DNA of 21,924 nucleotides. Origin: a virus. The translations under genes and the position numbers were made by a program. The notes beneath the pieces are model-generated. The model saw only the letters and a program-made list of their open reading frames with translations. It was not told the DNA's origin and did no database searches. The stretch spans positions 1 through 21,924 of the IMG/VR virus record IMGVR_UViG_3300032053_011786, one strand, 5' to 3'. This document shows, piece after piece, positions 1-7,068 of the stretch. The stretch's first letter is position 1. Every line of letters begins with the position of its first letter.

Positions 1-126
1 AATACTACTAAAAAAATAAAGATAATTATAAAAAGCATAACATATGTAAATATTGTTAATGAATTTAGATATGGGATAGTAAAGGCTAGTTTTAAGAGGT
101 CTCAGGCGAATTTATATACTCAATAA
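1..126 (+). CDS. Possible 3' end of a gene running in from the left edge
   Basis: Frame 1 is open from the first base to a TAA at 124-126, giving about 41 residues ending in SQANLYTQ. The other two forward frames stop within about 20 bases, so this could be the C-terminus of a gene that starts outside the window. It would overlap the 3' end of the next, convergent gene by 35 bp. The alternative is a minus-strand gene beginning at the ATG whose first base is 38 and leaving the window; its first residues, MLFIIIFIFLVV, would make a membrane segment or signal. Base composition alone does not separate the two. No function can be given. Confidence 0.3.
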   Translation, partial: NTTKKIKIIIKSITYVNIVNEFRYGIVKASFKRSQANLYTQ

Positions 127-721
127 TCTCATTAAAAAGAAACTTCGAATGATTCAATATTGGCAATAAATCCTTCTTCAGGAAAGATTTTTTGGTCCTC
201 ATTTTCGCCGTAATATCGCGCAATTTATTTATCATTGTGCCAATAATGCGCAATTTTTCTTTATGTGCATCATCGAGGTCAGCATTCTCCTGGTTTGTAG
301 GCGCTAAATCGATATGTTTTTGATAAATAACCATTTTTTCATATAATCTCGCAATCAGATTGTTTATTTTCAATTGTTGGGTATCACCTAATTTTAAACG
401 ATTTACACATTTCAAATATTGAGTGAGCCTGGATAATAGACTATGATAATATACAATATCTTTGTATTCTTTTTCGGGATCATGAGGCTCGAAATCACAC
501 AAAATTTCGTCATCATCTGTAGGAACCTTTTTATCCTCCATTTCTAATAATTCTTTGGGAAAATCCAGGAATGCAGGTGTAGCTGACTCTTCTACTTGGA
601 GGTCAGATTGGACAGCTATTTTTTCAATTTGGGCTCCAATTTTCTCAATTGTTTCCTCGATTAATGCGGAAGCTGGCTCATTTGTAGGCTCAGGCTTTTT
701 CTTTGTAATAGTTTTCTTCAT
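92..721 (-). CDS. Hypothetical acidic protein, 209 aa
   Basis: I do not recognise this protein. The frame is open from 742, but the first ATG is at 721, preceded only by TTG; a eukaryotic virus should use the ATG, giving a product that starts MKKTITKKKPEP. A short Lys-rich N-terminus (about residues 1-9) is followed by a Pro/Glu-rich, probably disordered segment and an acidic stretch (EMEDKKVPTDDDE). The C-terminal half is rich in Leu, Ile and Lys in helical or coiled-coil-like spacing. No membrane segment or Cys/His cluster is visible. It is divergent from the collagen-like gene at 785 across 63 AT-rich bases that probably hold both promoters. Confidence 0.75.
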   Translation of the reverse strand: MKKTITKKKPEPTNEPASALIEETIEKIGAQIEKIAVQSDLQVEESATPAFLDFPKELLEMEDKKVPTDDDEILCDFEPHDPEKEYKDIVYYHSLLSRLTQYLKCVNRLKLGDTQQLKINNLIARLYEKMVIYQKHIDLAPTNQENADLDDAHKEKLRIIGTMINKLRDITAKMRTKKSFLKKDLLPILNHSKFLFNEIIEYINSPETS

Positions 722-784
722 TTTATATTTTGGATTCTTCAATTTTTAGGGAATAAAAAATCATTTTTTTCTATATTACTTATA

Positions 785-1567
785 ATGAATAATATGAATG
801 TTAAAACTCCACTTTTACCACAAAATTCAGCAAAAAATACTAGTTTGGGATTATGGATATTTCTTGGTGTAACTTTATTTATGGCTACTCTTGGATTAGT
901 CGCATTTGGAATGCAAATGTCCCATAATGGAAATTTAACACGAATAAATAATCAAATGGAACAACAACAAAAACAAAATAATGAACTTAACCAGAAAGCA
1001 CAATCGTCTAATCAAATTGCATCAACAAATATGAAGCGTGGTGATCAAGGACCCCCTGGAGTACAAGGACCCACTGGACCCACTGGAGGTGTTCATGCTG
1101 GTGCAGGTCCATTACTTTGTGTTGGTCAAAAAAAGGTTGCTACTCCAACTGTTGGAAATAGTCCATATTCTATTATTTATTTAGATGATCGAAAATATAC
1201 ACCGATTCAATATTGGACAATGCAGAATAATTCAGATGGATCTGTATCAATTGTTAATAAATTCACTGGAAACTGCATGACTACAGATAATTTGGGATCT
1301 ATATACAGCGATAATTGTGGGACTCCAATCCCAATTACACAAAAATTTAATTGGGGTCCAAATATGCAGTTATCATCAGCTTCTAAACAAAATTATTGTA
1401 TATCAGTCGATAATTTTTCAAGAAATACAAGTAATTCTAATAATAGCTATGATTTAGATAATTTGTCTGAGAAGAAAAATACAAATAATGGGACAGTTTC
1501 TCAATTAAAATTAAATCCTTGTTCAGCATCCCAGAATTTAGATCAAACATGGTGGATTGGGACCTAA
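785..1567 (+). CDS. Membrane-anchored collagen-like protein with ricin-type lectin-like C-terminus
   Basis: The 260-residue product has a clear modular build. A short N-terminus is followed by one strongly hydrophobic helix (about residues 22-43), then a Gln/Asn-rich stalk (50-80) that may be coiled coil. Next comes a short collagen-like Gly-X-Y run (86-102, GDQGPPGVQGPTGPTGG) and a C-terminal domain of about 150 residues. That domain has QYW near 142-144, paired cysteines (164, 178, 205, 246) and a closing QTWW (254-257), the look of a ricin-B/beta-trefoil carbohydrate-binding fold. Collagen-like proteins are common on mimivirus-type particles. A type II membrane protein displaying a glycan-binding head on virion or infected cell is inferred. 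The beta-trefoil call is less certain than the anchor and collagen segment. Confidence 0.82.
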   Translation: MNNMNVKTPLLPQNSAKNTSLGLWIFLGVTLFMATLGLVAFGMQMSHNGNLTRINNQMEQQQKQNNELNQKAQSSNQIASTNMKRGDQGPPGVQGPTGPTGGVHAGAGPLLCVGQKKVATPTVGNSPYSIIYLDDRKYTPIQYWTMQNNSDGSVSIVNKFTGNCMTTDNLGSIYSDNCGTPIPITQKFNWGPNMQLSSASKQNYCISVDNFSRNTSNSNNSYDLDNLSEKKNTNNGTVSQLKLNPCSASQNLDQTWWIGT

Positions 1568-1605
1568 TAGACCTAATAGACCTAATAGACCTAATAGACC
1601 TAATC
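1562..1605. repeat. 9-bp tandem repeat acctaatag, about 4.8 copies
   Basis: The unit acctaatag is repeated without change between two convergent genes. Read on the plus strand in the frame of the collagen-like gene each unit is ACC TAA TAG, so that gene ends in a ladder of redundant stop codons. The minus-strand CRAL-TRIO gene ends at its opposite edge, its TAG stop (1600-1602) lying inside the last partial unit. The array may be neutral slippage or a shared 3' boundary. Confidence 0.9.
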
Positions 1606-2046
1606 TTCAACAGAATCAATATATATAAGCTTGTTGTCTTTCATAGATATCAGCTCTACTTTTTTCCGAGTTGGTTTATCTAAAAATGTTTTTACAATTT
1701 CATAACTTGTTATGAAAAATTTGGGAGGATCAATTAGAGTTGCCTTCCTTAGTTTTTCTGGGAAAAGAGATTTAAGTATTTCTGCTAAATATTTCACAAA
1801 TTTATAATTTAAATTGCCTACTTTGAAGTTCTCCATATATACAATAACATCAAATTTATCTGCCCCGTTCTTCTGGGATTTCAATAATGTTTTAGTTGCT
1901 ATACTTGCAATAAATGTAGTTATTTTTACAATATCATCGTCTGTTTGTGGTTGTTTCCAATTATTTGCATCGATGATAAAAGTTGCAACTTCATTGTTGT
2001 CTTCTCTCATATAAATTATCTGTGATATTTGTGAAATATATGACAT
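1600..2046 (-). CDS. CRAL-TRIO (Sec14-like) lipid-binding domain protein, short
   Basis: The 148-residue product matches the C-terminal core of the CRAL-TRIO/Sec14 fold. A hydrophobic strand with FDVIVYMENFKVGNLN (65-80) is followed by an amphipathic helix, then FPEKLRKATLIDPPKFF (95-111), a helix with VKTFLDKPTRKKV (118-130) and a final strand. The PE-(R/K)L...(N/D)PP...(K)xFL(D/S)xKT(R/K)xK pattern is typical of the family, which binds and moves phospholipids and other small hydrophobic ligands between membranes. Most members are longer and have an N-terminal helical domain; this one is minimal and probably retains only the ligand-pocket lobe. The start used is the first ATG (2046); a second in-frame ATG at residue 13 is possible. 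Role in the virus is unknown. Confidence 0.72.
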   Translation of the reverse strand: MSYISQISQIIYMREDNNEVATFIIDANNWKQPQTDDDIVKITTFIASIATKTLLKSQKNGADKFDVIVYMENFKVGNLNYKFVKYLAEILKSLFPEKLRKATLIDPPKFFITSYEIVKTFLDKPTRKKVELISMKDNKLIYIDSVED

Positions 2047-2090
2047 CTATGATTTCATATATAAAAAGAATTTTATTTTTTTACGGAGAA

Positions 2091-2243
2091 AAATTTTTAC
2101 ATTAAACAATTTTTTCTTCAAAAAATTTTTACATTAAACAATTTTTTCTTCAAAAAATTTTTACATTAAACAATTTTTTCTTCAAAAAATTTTTACATTA
2201 AACAATTTTTTCTTCAAAAAATTTTTACATTAAACAATTTTTT
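2091..2243. repeat. 32-bp tandem repeat array, about 4.7 perfect copies
   Basis: The word acattaaac begins at 2099, 2131, 2163, 2195 and 2227, an exact 32-bp period, and the bases between are identical in every copy. The copies abut, with no spacers. Each unit contains the near-palindrome AAAAAATTTTT. The copy nearest the gene supplies the last codons (KNCLM) and the TAA stop of the minus-strand gene ending at 2225, so the downstream copies look like serial duplications of that gene's 3' end. No protein frame runs through the array. Confidence 0.95.
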
Positions 2244-2791
2244 AACAATGAAAAATTAGTGTTTAATAATTCATCTTCGTGCAATGCAATATTAAATGAT
2301 TCTTTTTTTATAACTTGTGCAACTTGTTTTATTGATTTGTAATCATGATTATAAAATTCTTGACTATTATAATCATTTTTTTTGCGATAATGTTGCTGAT
2401 GTGGCTGCTGATGTGGCTGCTGATGTGGCTGCTGATGTGGCTGCTGATGTGGCTGCTGATGTGGCTGCTGATGTGGCTGCTGATATGGCTGCTGATATGG
2501 CTGCTGATGCGGCTGCTGATATGGCTGCTGATATGGCTGCTGATGCGGCTGCTGATATGGCTGCTGATATGGCTGCTGCTGCGGCTGCTGATATGGCTGC
2601 TGATATGGCTGCTGATGCGGCTGCTGATATGGCTGCTGATATGGCTGCTGATGCGGCTGCTGATATGGCTGCTGATATGGCTGCTGATGCGGCTGCTGAT
2701 ATGGCTGCTGATATGGCTGCTGCTGCGGCTGCTGATATGGCTGCTGCTGTTTATAATTTTTTTCACCGGAACGAATCCAATTTCTATCCAT
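2225..2791 (-). CDS. Pro/Gln/Tyr/His low-complexity repeat protein, 188 aa
   Basis: A unique N-terminus (MDRNWIRSGEKNYK, 1-14) leads into about 120 residues of four-residue units PYQQ, PHQQ and PQQQ, then a unique Lys/Asn-rich C-terminus of about 55 residues. Because the DNA unit is 12 bp, several other frames on both strands are also open. I prefer this frame because it alone starts at an ATG preceded by a typical AT-rich element and has non-repetitive sequence at both ends. Such Gln/Tyr/Pro-rich tracts are usually disordered and can drive self-association; that role is inference. There is no recognisable domain. The last codons and stop come from the 32-bp repeat array. Confidence 0.65.
   Translation of the reverse strand: MDRNWIRSGEKNYKQQQPYQQPQQQPYQQPYQQPHQQPYQQPYQQPHQQPYQQPYQQPHQQPYQQPYQQPQQQPYQQPYQQPHQQPYQQPYQQPHQQPYQQPYQQPHQQPHQQPHQQPHQQPHQQPHQQPHQQHYRKKNDYNSQEFYNHDYKSIKQVAQVIKKESFNIALHEDELLNTNFSLLKNCLM
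2394..2749 (-). repeat. 12-bp coding tandem repeat with two-phase history
   Basis: Read on the minus strand the unit is CCA-(T/C)AT-CAG-CAG. The N-terminal part has a higher order of about 36 bp, two Tyr units followed by one His or Gln unit, where the His or Gln unit uses CCG for proline. The C-terminal part (about 2394-2485) is a uniform run of PHQQ with CCA. The change of proline codon between the parts indicates two separate expansions. Confidence 0.93.
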
Positions 2792-2943
2792 TTCTTATAT
2801 ACTCTATAATATCGTTTTTTTTAAGTTTAGAAAAATAAATATATTAGAGAGTAAATAAGAAAAAAAAGAATTTTTAAAGATTTTATCTTATATTTGCTTT
2901 GTAAATTTAAGAATGGTCGGTATAATTCAGCTTAAATAATATA

Positions 2944-2957
2944 TTATTATATTAAAT
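2944..2957 (+). promoter_or_regulatory. AT-rich start-proximal element TTATTATATTAAAT
   Basis: The element touches the ATG of the zinc-finger gene. Close variants abut the ATGs at 5870, 8738 and 15458. The TAAAT-ATG arrangement recalls late promoter initiators of poxviruses and other large DNA viruses. The promoter role is inferred from recurrence only. Confidence 0.4.
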
Positions 2958-3641
2958 ATGTTTTGTCCAAAATGTAATAAATTTTATTATAAAAAATCAT
3001 ATTTTGATAAACATATTAATATGAATAATTGCATTAAAAAAATAATATCGATTGATAATAAAAATTCTCGAATAACAACTGAATTATTATTAGCCCAAAT
3101 TAATGCAATGCATGATCGTATTACTAATCTTGAAGAAGCGATTTTTAATGAGCATAATTCAGAACTATTAGAACAATCAGAACTATTAGAACAATCAGAA
3201 CTATTAGAAAAAAAAATGGCGATTATTGTTTATAAAAATATTAATCCAAATCGAGCAATTAAAAATGAGAAGATCCAGATGGAAAATGATATTACAAGTC
3301 GTTATTTATCTTATAAAGAAGTTGAATCAGATTGTGAATTACTCGGAAAATATTATTTTGATGATATTTCCAAAGATGATTATCCTCTAAAAAGAGATAA
3401 GAAAAATGACTGCTATTTCTGGAATGGAGATGAGTGGATCGAGGATAATGGGACAAATTTGAAATCTATTTTATGCAATAATTTACGCAAATTATATACG
3501 AAAATTAATGTGATTTCAGATAAAAATTCAAATACTAATTATCTAGAAAATCAAGAACATATTAATCAGATTAATACTAAAAAATATCAAATGAAATTAT
3601 ATATGCTTTTTCTTGAAAAATATTGTGGAAGAACAGTTTAA
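2958..3641 (+). CDS. Zinc-finger (C2HC-type) hypothetical protein, 227 aa
   Basis: The N-terminus carries a single finger-like motif with Cys3, Cys6, His19 and Cys25 (FCPKCNKF...DKHINMNNC), in the style of stand-alone C2H2/C2HC fingers common in giant viruses. A helical stretch then leads to three tandem SELLEQ units (about 68-84), a probable short coiled coil. The rest, including YFWNGDEWIED near 155-165, is not recognised. It is the first gene of a plus-strand series with the RFC-like, DnaJ, metallopeptidase and FEN1 genes, each with its own upstream AT-rich element. Nucleic-acid or protein binding is a reasonable guess but not shown. Confidence 0.78.
   Translation: MFCPKCNKFYYKKSYFDKHINMNNCIKKIISIDNKNSRITTELLLAQINAMHDRITNLEEAIFNEHNSELLEQSELLEQSELLEKKMAIIVYKNINPNRAIKNEKIQMENDITSRYLSYKEVESDCELLGKYYFDDISKDDYPLKRDKKNDCYFWNGDEWIEDNGTNLKSILCNNLRKLYTKINVISDKNSNTNYLENQEHINQINTKKYQMKLYMLFLEKYCGRTV
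3159..3209 (+). repeat. 18-bp in-frame repeat (SELLEQ), 2.8 copies
   Basis: The unit tcagaactattagaacaa begins at 3159, 3177 and 3195 and is identical in each copy. It encodes SELLEQ, a leucine-rich helical unit. Identity at the DNA level indicates recent duplication. Confidence 0.9.
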
Positions 3642-3656
3642 AAATATTAATATTTT
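3641..3656. terminator. Perfect 16-bp palindrome after the zinc-finger gene
   Basis: AAAATATTAATATTTT is self-complementary and starts at the last base of the TAA stop. Mimivirus transcripts end at palindromic hairpins just downstream of genes, so this may act as a 3' processing signal. The lack of a loop and the pure AT content make it weak. Confidence 0.35.
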
Positions 3657-3666
3657 ATAAGGTAGA

Positions 3667-4701
3667 ATGGAAATTACAATCTCAGAAACTTGTAAAGATT
3701 ATTTTTATGAGAAATTACTAAAAAATTTTTTCGACAGATTTATTAAAATTAACCCAGAATCCACAAAAACAAAATATTACTCGCCAATTCTTATAACCTG
3801 TCAAAATTCTTATTTGTCCAATTTATTTATTGAAAAAATACTAAATTATATTTTTCCTAATGAAAAATTAATTACATCTAATTATGAACATAAATTGTTA
3901 AATAATAAAAATATTGCATTCAATGTAAAAATGTCAAAAAATCATATTGAAGTAAATCCATCCGAATATGGAATTAATGACCGCAATATTGTTGGAGAAT
4001 ATATTGAAGAAATTAGTAATGCTCCAAATATTATTACTGGGAATAAAAAAAATATAATTGTATGGAATATTGATAAATTAGGAGTCATTGCTTTTGATTC
4101 TTTGCATTATGTTATTAAAAAGAATGAAGATCATGCAAATTTTATTTGCATTTCGTCGAATTCTAATAAAATAGATAAATCAATTTTATCTACATTGAAT
4201 GAGATTAATATTTCAAATCCAGATAAACAATTTTATTCCCAATTTTTTGAAACATTTTATCCCAATATTGATAGAGTAAATATTTTGAATGAGCTTAAAT
4301 TAGGACTAAATGATTATAATTTCAATTCATTTCTGAAATATGTTGGGGTTATGTCCAATTTTAAAAAAGAATTAGTATATAAAAATCCTCTTAAAGATTT
4401 TATCAGAAATATTTATGAAAAAATTATTCTGAAAAATAAAATAAGTGATGCATTTATTGAAGAATTACGCACTATCCTATATGATTTATATGTCTATCAT
4501 TTTACATATGATGAAGTTGTTTATGTCTTCATTGATTTAATAGCAAATGATGTAACAATCTCCGATGAAAAGAAGCGGCTTATTCTGAAAAAGGCGTGTT
4601 TATATGGAAATACGAGTAATAAAGGAAATAAACAGGTAATTCATTTGGAAGCATTTATTTATAATTTTATGAATATATATCATTCGGCGGCAAAAGCTTA
4701 A
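3667..4701 (+). CDS. Replication factor C small-subunit-like clamp-loader protein, divergent
   Basis: The 344-residue protein has RFC/clamp-loader hallmarks: [21 protein letters not shown] (93-113), matching the H-E-x-N-P-S-x-x-G-x-x-D-R block of eukaryotic RFC3-type subunits, and [21 protein letters not shown] (130-150), matching the sensor/Walker B region with its helix. Length fits a small subunit. The ATP-binding residues are degenerate: the Walker A position reads [18 protein letters not shown] (no GKT), the DEAD box is replaced by NIDK, and the SRC arginine-finger motif by LSTL. It would therefore be a non-hydrolysing subunit of a clamp loader that opens PCNA during viral replication. 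Other RFC subunits should be encoded elsewhere in the genome. The placement beside FEN1, another PCNA client, supports a replication role. Confidence 0.75.
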   Translation: MEITISETCKDYFYEKLLKNFFDRFIKINPESTKTKYYSPILITCQNSYLSNLFIEKILNYIFPNEKLITSNYEHKLLNNKNIAFNVKMSKNHIEVNPSEYGINDRNIVGEYIEEISNAPNIITGNKKNIIVWNIDKLGVIAFDSLHYVIKKNEDHANFICISSNSNKIDKSILSTLNEINISNPDKQFYSQFFETFYPNIDRVNILNELKLGLNDYNFNSFLKYVGVMSNFKKELVYKNPLKDFIRNIYEKIILKNKISDAFIEELRTILYDLYVYHFTYDEVVYVFIDLIANDVTISDEKKRLILKKACLYGNTSNKGNKQVIHLEAFIYNFMNIYHSAAKA

Positions 4702-4724
4702 AAATTATTTGTTATTTTAATTTA

Positions 4725-5867
4725 ATGAATAAAAATAACTTATATGATATTTTAGGCGTTAGTAGTAAATCATCCGATGAAGAAATTAAAAAAGCATATC
4801 ATAAACTGGCAATTCAATATCACCCTGATAAAAATAAAGAGCCTGGAGCAGAAGAAAAATTTAAGAAAATTGCAGGGGCATATGCAATTCTTTCGGACCC
4901 AGTAAAACGAAGAAATCATGAAATGGGTATTCCAGATGGAATGAGTAATATTGACCCATTCTCCATATTTAATCAATTCTTTCAAAATACAGATATGGAC
5001 GCATTTATCAATGGCTTTTTCTCTTCTCAAGGGAATAATCCATTTATGGGCTCATTTGATGATATATTAGGGGGGGCAGATATTAAATTTTCTATACATA
5101 GCTTCACAGCTATGCCCAATATGGATAATATAGATCAACTACCAGATATGTCAAAAAATATAAATTTTTTTGATATTCTTAATCAAACTAAATCAAAATT
5201 ATCGGATGTTTTAAAAAATCACCGGGTAGATTCCAGAATGGAGCCCCGAATGGAGCCCCGAATGGAGCCCCGAATGGAGCCCCGATTGGAAACAAAAATA
5301 ATAAAATCCTATACAAAATATGAAAATATAGAGAAGAAAATTATGGTTACAATTGATGATATTTTGAGTGAGAAAGCTAAAAAAATTAAAATCACTCGAT
5401 ATAATAAATCCAAAGAAGTTAAATCATTTGAGCAATCTGATGAAAAAATTACTTTTCATTTGGAGCCAGATTTAGAAAAACTAGTATATATATTTCCAAA
5501 CAAGGGGCATACTCATTATAAATATAAGGAGTCCGGAGATATTATTGTACGCATACAACTCTATAATCAAATAATTAAATATAATCCATATCAAAAAAAT
5601 TTATTCATTCCAATCTCTATAAAAAAAACAGAAGGATTGGAGTATATCCGAATCAATAATTGGCTTTTTCATATTAAAAATGATTATGGCATATATCTCT
5701 ACTTATCTGGTTCATCTCCTGCACCATCAATGAATATTTATTTATTTTTTATTAATTCAAAGAATGTTTATAAAGGTTGGAAAGCAGTGGAGAAAGAAGA
5801 TTTCGCTAATGCATTGGAATTTGAAAATATAGAATTGGATATCGATAAAATATTATCTATTATTTAA
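4725..5867 (+). CDS. DnaJ/Hsp40-like co-chaperone, 380 aa
   Basis: Residues 5-67 form a clear J domain with the essential HPD tripeptide at 33-35 in [23 protein letters not shown]. This motif stimulates the ATPase of Hsp70. A Phe/Gly/Asn/Met-rich linker follows (about 70-150), then four MEPR units and a C-terminal region of about 190 residues in the position of a DnaJ substrate-binding domain. There is no CxxCxGxG zinc repeat, so it is of class B or a divergent type. The partner would be a host or viral Hsp70. It lies 23 bp after the RFC-like gene and ends only 2 bp before the next ATG. Confidence 0.92.
   Translation: MNKNNLYDILGVSSKSSDEEIKKAYHKLAIQYHPDKNKEPGAEEKFKKIAGAYAILSDPVKRRNHEMGIPDGMSNIDPFSIFNQFFQNTDMDAFINGFFSSQGNNPFMGSFDDILGGADIKFSIHSFTAMPNMDNIDQLPDMSKNINFFDILNQTKSKLSDVLKNHRVDSRMEPRMEPRMEPRMEPRLETKIIKSYTKYENIEKKIMVTIDDILSEKAKKIKITRYNKSKEVKSFEQSDEKITFHLEPDLEKLVYIFPNKGHTHYKYKESGDIIVRIQLYNQIIKYNPYQKNLFIPISIKKTEGLEYIRINNWLFHIKNDYGIYLYLSGSSPAPSMNIYLFFINSKNVYKGWKAVEKEDFANALEFENIELDIDKILSII
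5238..5285 (+). repeat. 12-bp in-frame repeat atggagccccga, four copies
   Basis: Four identical copies begin at 5238, 5250, 5262 and 5274 and encode MEPR each time, inside the linker of the J-domain protein. The unit is GC-richer than its surroundings. Exact identity indicates recent slippage or duplication. Confidence 0.93.
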
Positions 5868-5869
5868 AT
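5853..5869 (+). promoter_or_regulatory. Start-proximal element TTATCTATTATTTAAAT overlapping a stop codon
   Basis: The element abuts the ATG at 5870 and contains the TAA stop (5865-5867) of the upstream DnaJ gene, so stop and presumed initiator share bases. It matches the TAAAT-ATG pattern seen at 2958, 8738 and 15458. Promoter function is inferred. Confidence 0.4.
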
Positions 5870-6997
5870 ATGTTAGATTTATATAAAAATTATTGGCAGA
5901 ATATAAAAATAAGTTCACAAGAAATAATCACGAATGAACAAGAAAAAAAACACATATTTCAAAATTATGTATCATCTCCATTTTTATCGTCAGCATTAGC
6001 AAAAAAACTTGAGAAAATTATTAAAACTTCACAAATCAGAGATTATGTTGTTTCACTCTTGATTGAGAATCAAGGGGATGTTCATTTTCATTTTATTTCC
6101 AATTTATCAAAACAGAAAATCCAGAAACTTATTCGATATTATTTTTTCGTTATTTATCTGCGAATACAAATGCCCTCCAATCCGCCTATGAAATTTAATA
6201 CTAATCTAGCTATTTATATTTTCCCAATCGCTGAGTCTAAAAAATTCGTAAAAAATATTGGAATCCATGAAATGAATAGTGGATCTACTCATATTCACTC
6301 AGACTACTACGATGGAAATATTTACCTTTGGCGCAAAGATGATATTGAGAAAGTTCTTATTCATGAAGCACTCCATAGTGTTCATTATGATATTGATATT
6401 ATTAATCAATCAGTAATTCCCGAATTAAGAGCATTGGAGAAAGATGGGTTCAATAAATTAAATATCAATGAGGCATATACAGAATTATGTGCAATTTATT
6501 TGTATAATATATTGAAATTATCGCAAACTGCTCCCAATCGTTTGAACAAAAAACTTCTGCGAAACCATTTATTGAAAGATTTGGAACATTCCCTGCAGAA
6601 TTGTGCAAAATTGCTAAAAGCCAATAATATTCATTCTATAACGGACCTTTATTTGCAAAATTATAAACAAGATGCTGCTGCATTTAGTTATATTATTTTG
6701 CGCACAGGATTATTATGGAGTCTTTTGACAAAATGTAAGAGTAAAATGAAGAAATATACTGGGCAATCTTTAATTTCACAAAGCCATAATAAATTCGCAA
6801 AGCGAATTTATACTGATAGATTGGAATGTTTAGATGATTTCTTGAATATTGGATGGATTGGAAAAATTGGAGTTTATTATCAATATATTCTTTTAGATAT
6901 TATAAAAAATAAGGCATTTGCCAGAGAAATAATGAAATATATAGATCATTTGAAGAATAGTGTTATTCGAAGAAAAAAGATGATATTAGCGATATGA
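5870..6997 (+). CDS. Putative zinc metallopeptidase (HExxH), 375 aa
   Basis: The centre holds HEALH (165-169) in KVLIHEALHSVHYDIDI, the zinc-binding and catalytic HExxH of zincins. NEAYTE (200-205), some 32 residues later, fits the glutamate third ligand of gluzincins. Upstream, MNSGSTHIHSDYYDGNIYLWRKDDIEKVLIHE has the strand-then-helix order expected before the active-site helix, and resembles, from memory, a family of putative peptidases in large DNA viruses. The N- and C-terminal thirds are not recognised. No signal peptide is visible, so it would act inside the cell or in the particle; substrates are unknown. The start lies 2 bp after the DnaJ stop, so the two genes are either co-transcribed or this gene's promoter lies inside the DnaJ coding end. 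Confidence 0.72.
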   Translation: MLDLYKNYWQNIKISSQEIITNEQEKKHIFQNYVSSPFLSSALAKKLEKIIKTSQIRDYVVSLLIENQGDVHFHFISNLSKQKIQKLIRYYFFVIYLRIQMPSNPPMKFNTNLAIYIFPIAESKKFVKNIGIHEMNSGSTHIHSDYYDGNIYLWRKDDIEKVLIHEALHSVHYDIDIINQSVIPELRALEKDGFNKLNINEAYTELCAIYLYNILKLSQTAPNRLNKKLLRNHLLKDLEHSLQNCAKLLKANNIHSITDLYLQNYKQDAAAFSYIILRTGLLWSLLTKCKSKMKKYTGQSLISQSHNKFAKRIYTDRLECLDDFLNIGWIGKIGVYYQYILLDIIKNKAFAREIMKYIDHLKNSVIRRKKMILAI

Positions 6998-7024
6998 TTG
7001 ACAATATGATTGGCATAATTATCA

Positions 7025-7041
7025 CGAAAAATAGATTTTCG
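7025..7041 (+). terminator. Small hairpin cgaaaa-ataga-ttttcg
   Basis: A 6-bp stem with a 5-nt loop lies 28 bp after the metallopeptidase stop codon. Its position fits the hairpin 3'-end signals described for mimivirus transcripts. The stem is short, so this is tentative. Confidence 0.4.
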
Positions 7042-7044
7042 GTA

Positions 7045-7068
7045 TTTTGTAATATTATTATTACAAAA
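7045..7068. promoter_or_regulatory. Perfect 10-bp inverted repeat ending on the FEN1 start codon
   Basis: TTTTGTAATA and TATTACAAAA are exact reverse complements separated by TTAT, and the second arm ends on the A of the ATG at 7068. It could be the 3'-end hairpin of the upstream transcript, a protein-binding site, or a hairpin at the very 5' end of the FEN1 message. The symmetry is seen directly; its role is not known. Confidence 0.55.

Noticed and set aside
722-742. Extension of the first minus-strand gene to 742
   Set aside because: It would start at TTG; the first ATG is at 721.
2091-2243. CRISPR array
   Set aside because: The 32-bp units abut directly with no variable spacers, and no cas-like gene is nearby.
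2317-2838. Long Ala/Asp-rich and Leu/Trp-rich plus-strand frames and a Ser/His-rich minus-strand frame in the 12-bp repeat
   Set aside because: They exist because a 12-bp repeat without stops keeps several frames open. The Pro/Gln/Tyr/His frame has an ATG behind a typical AT-rich element and unique sequence at both ends, so it is preferred.
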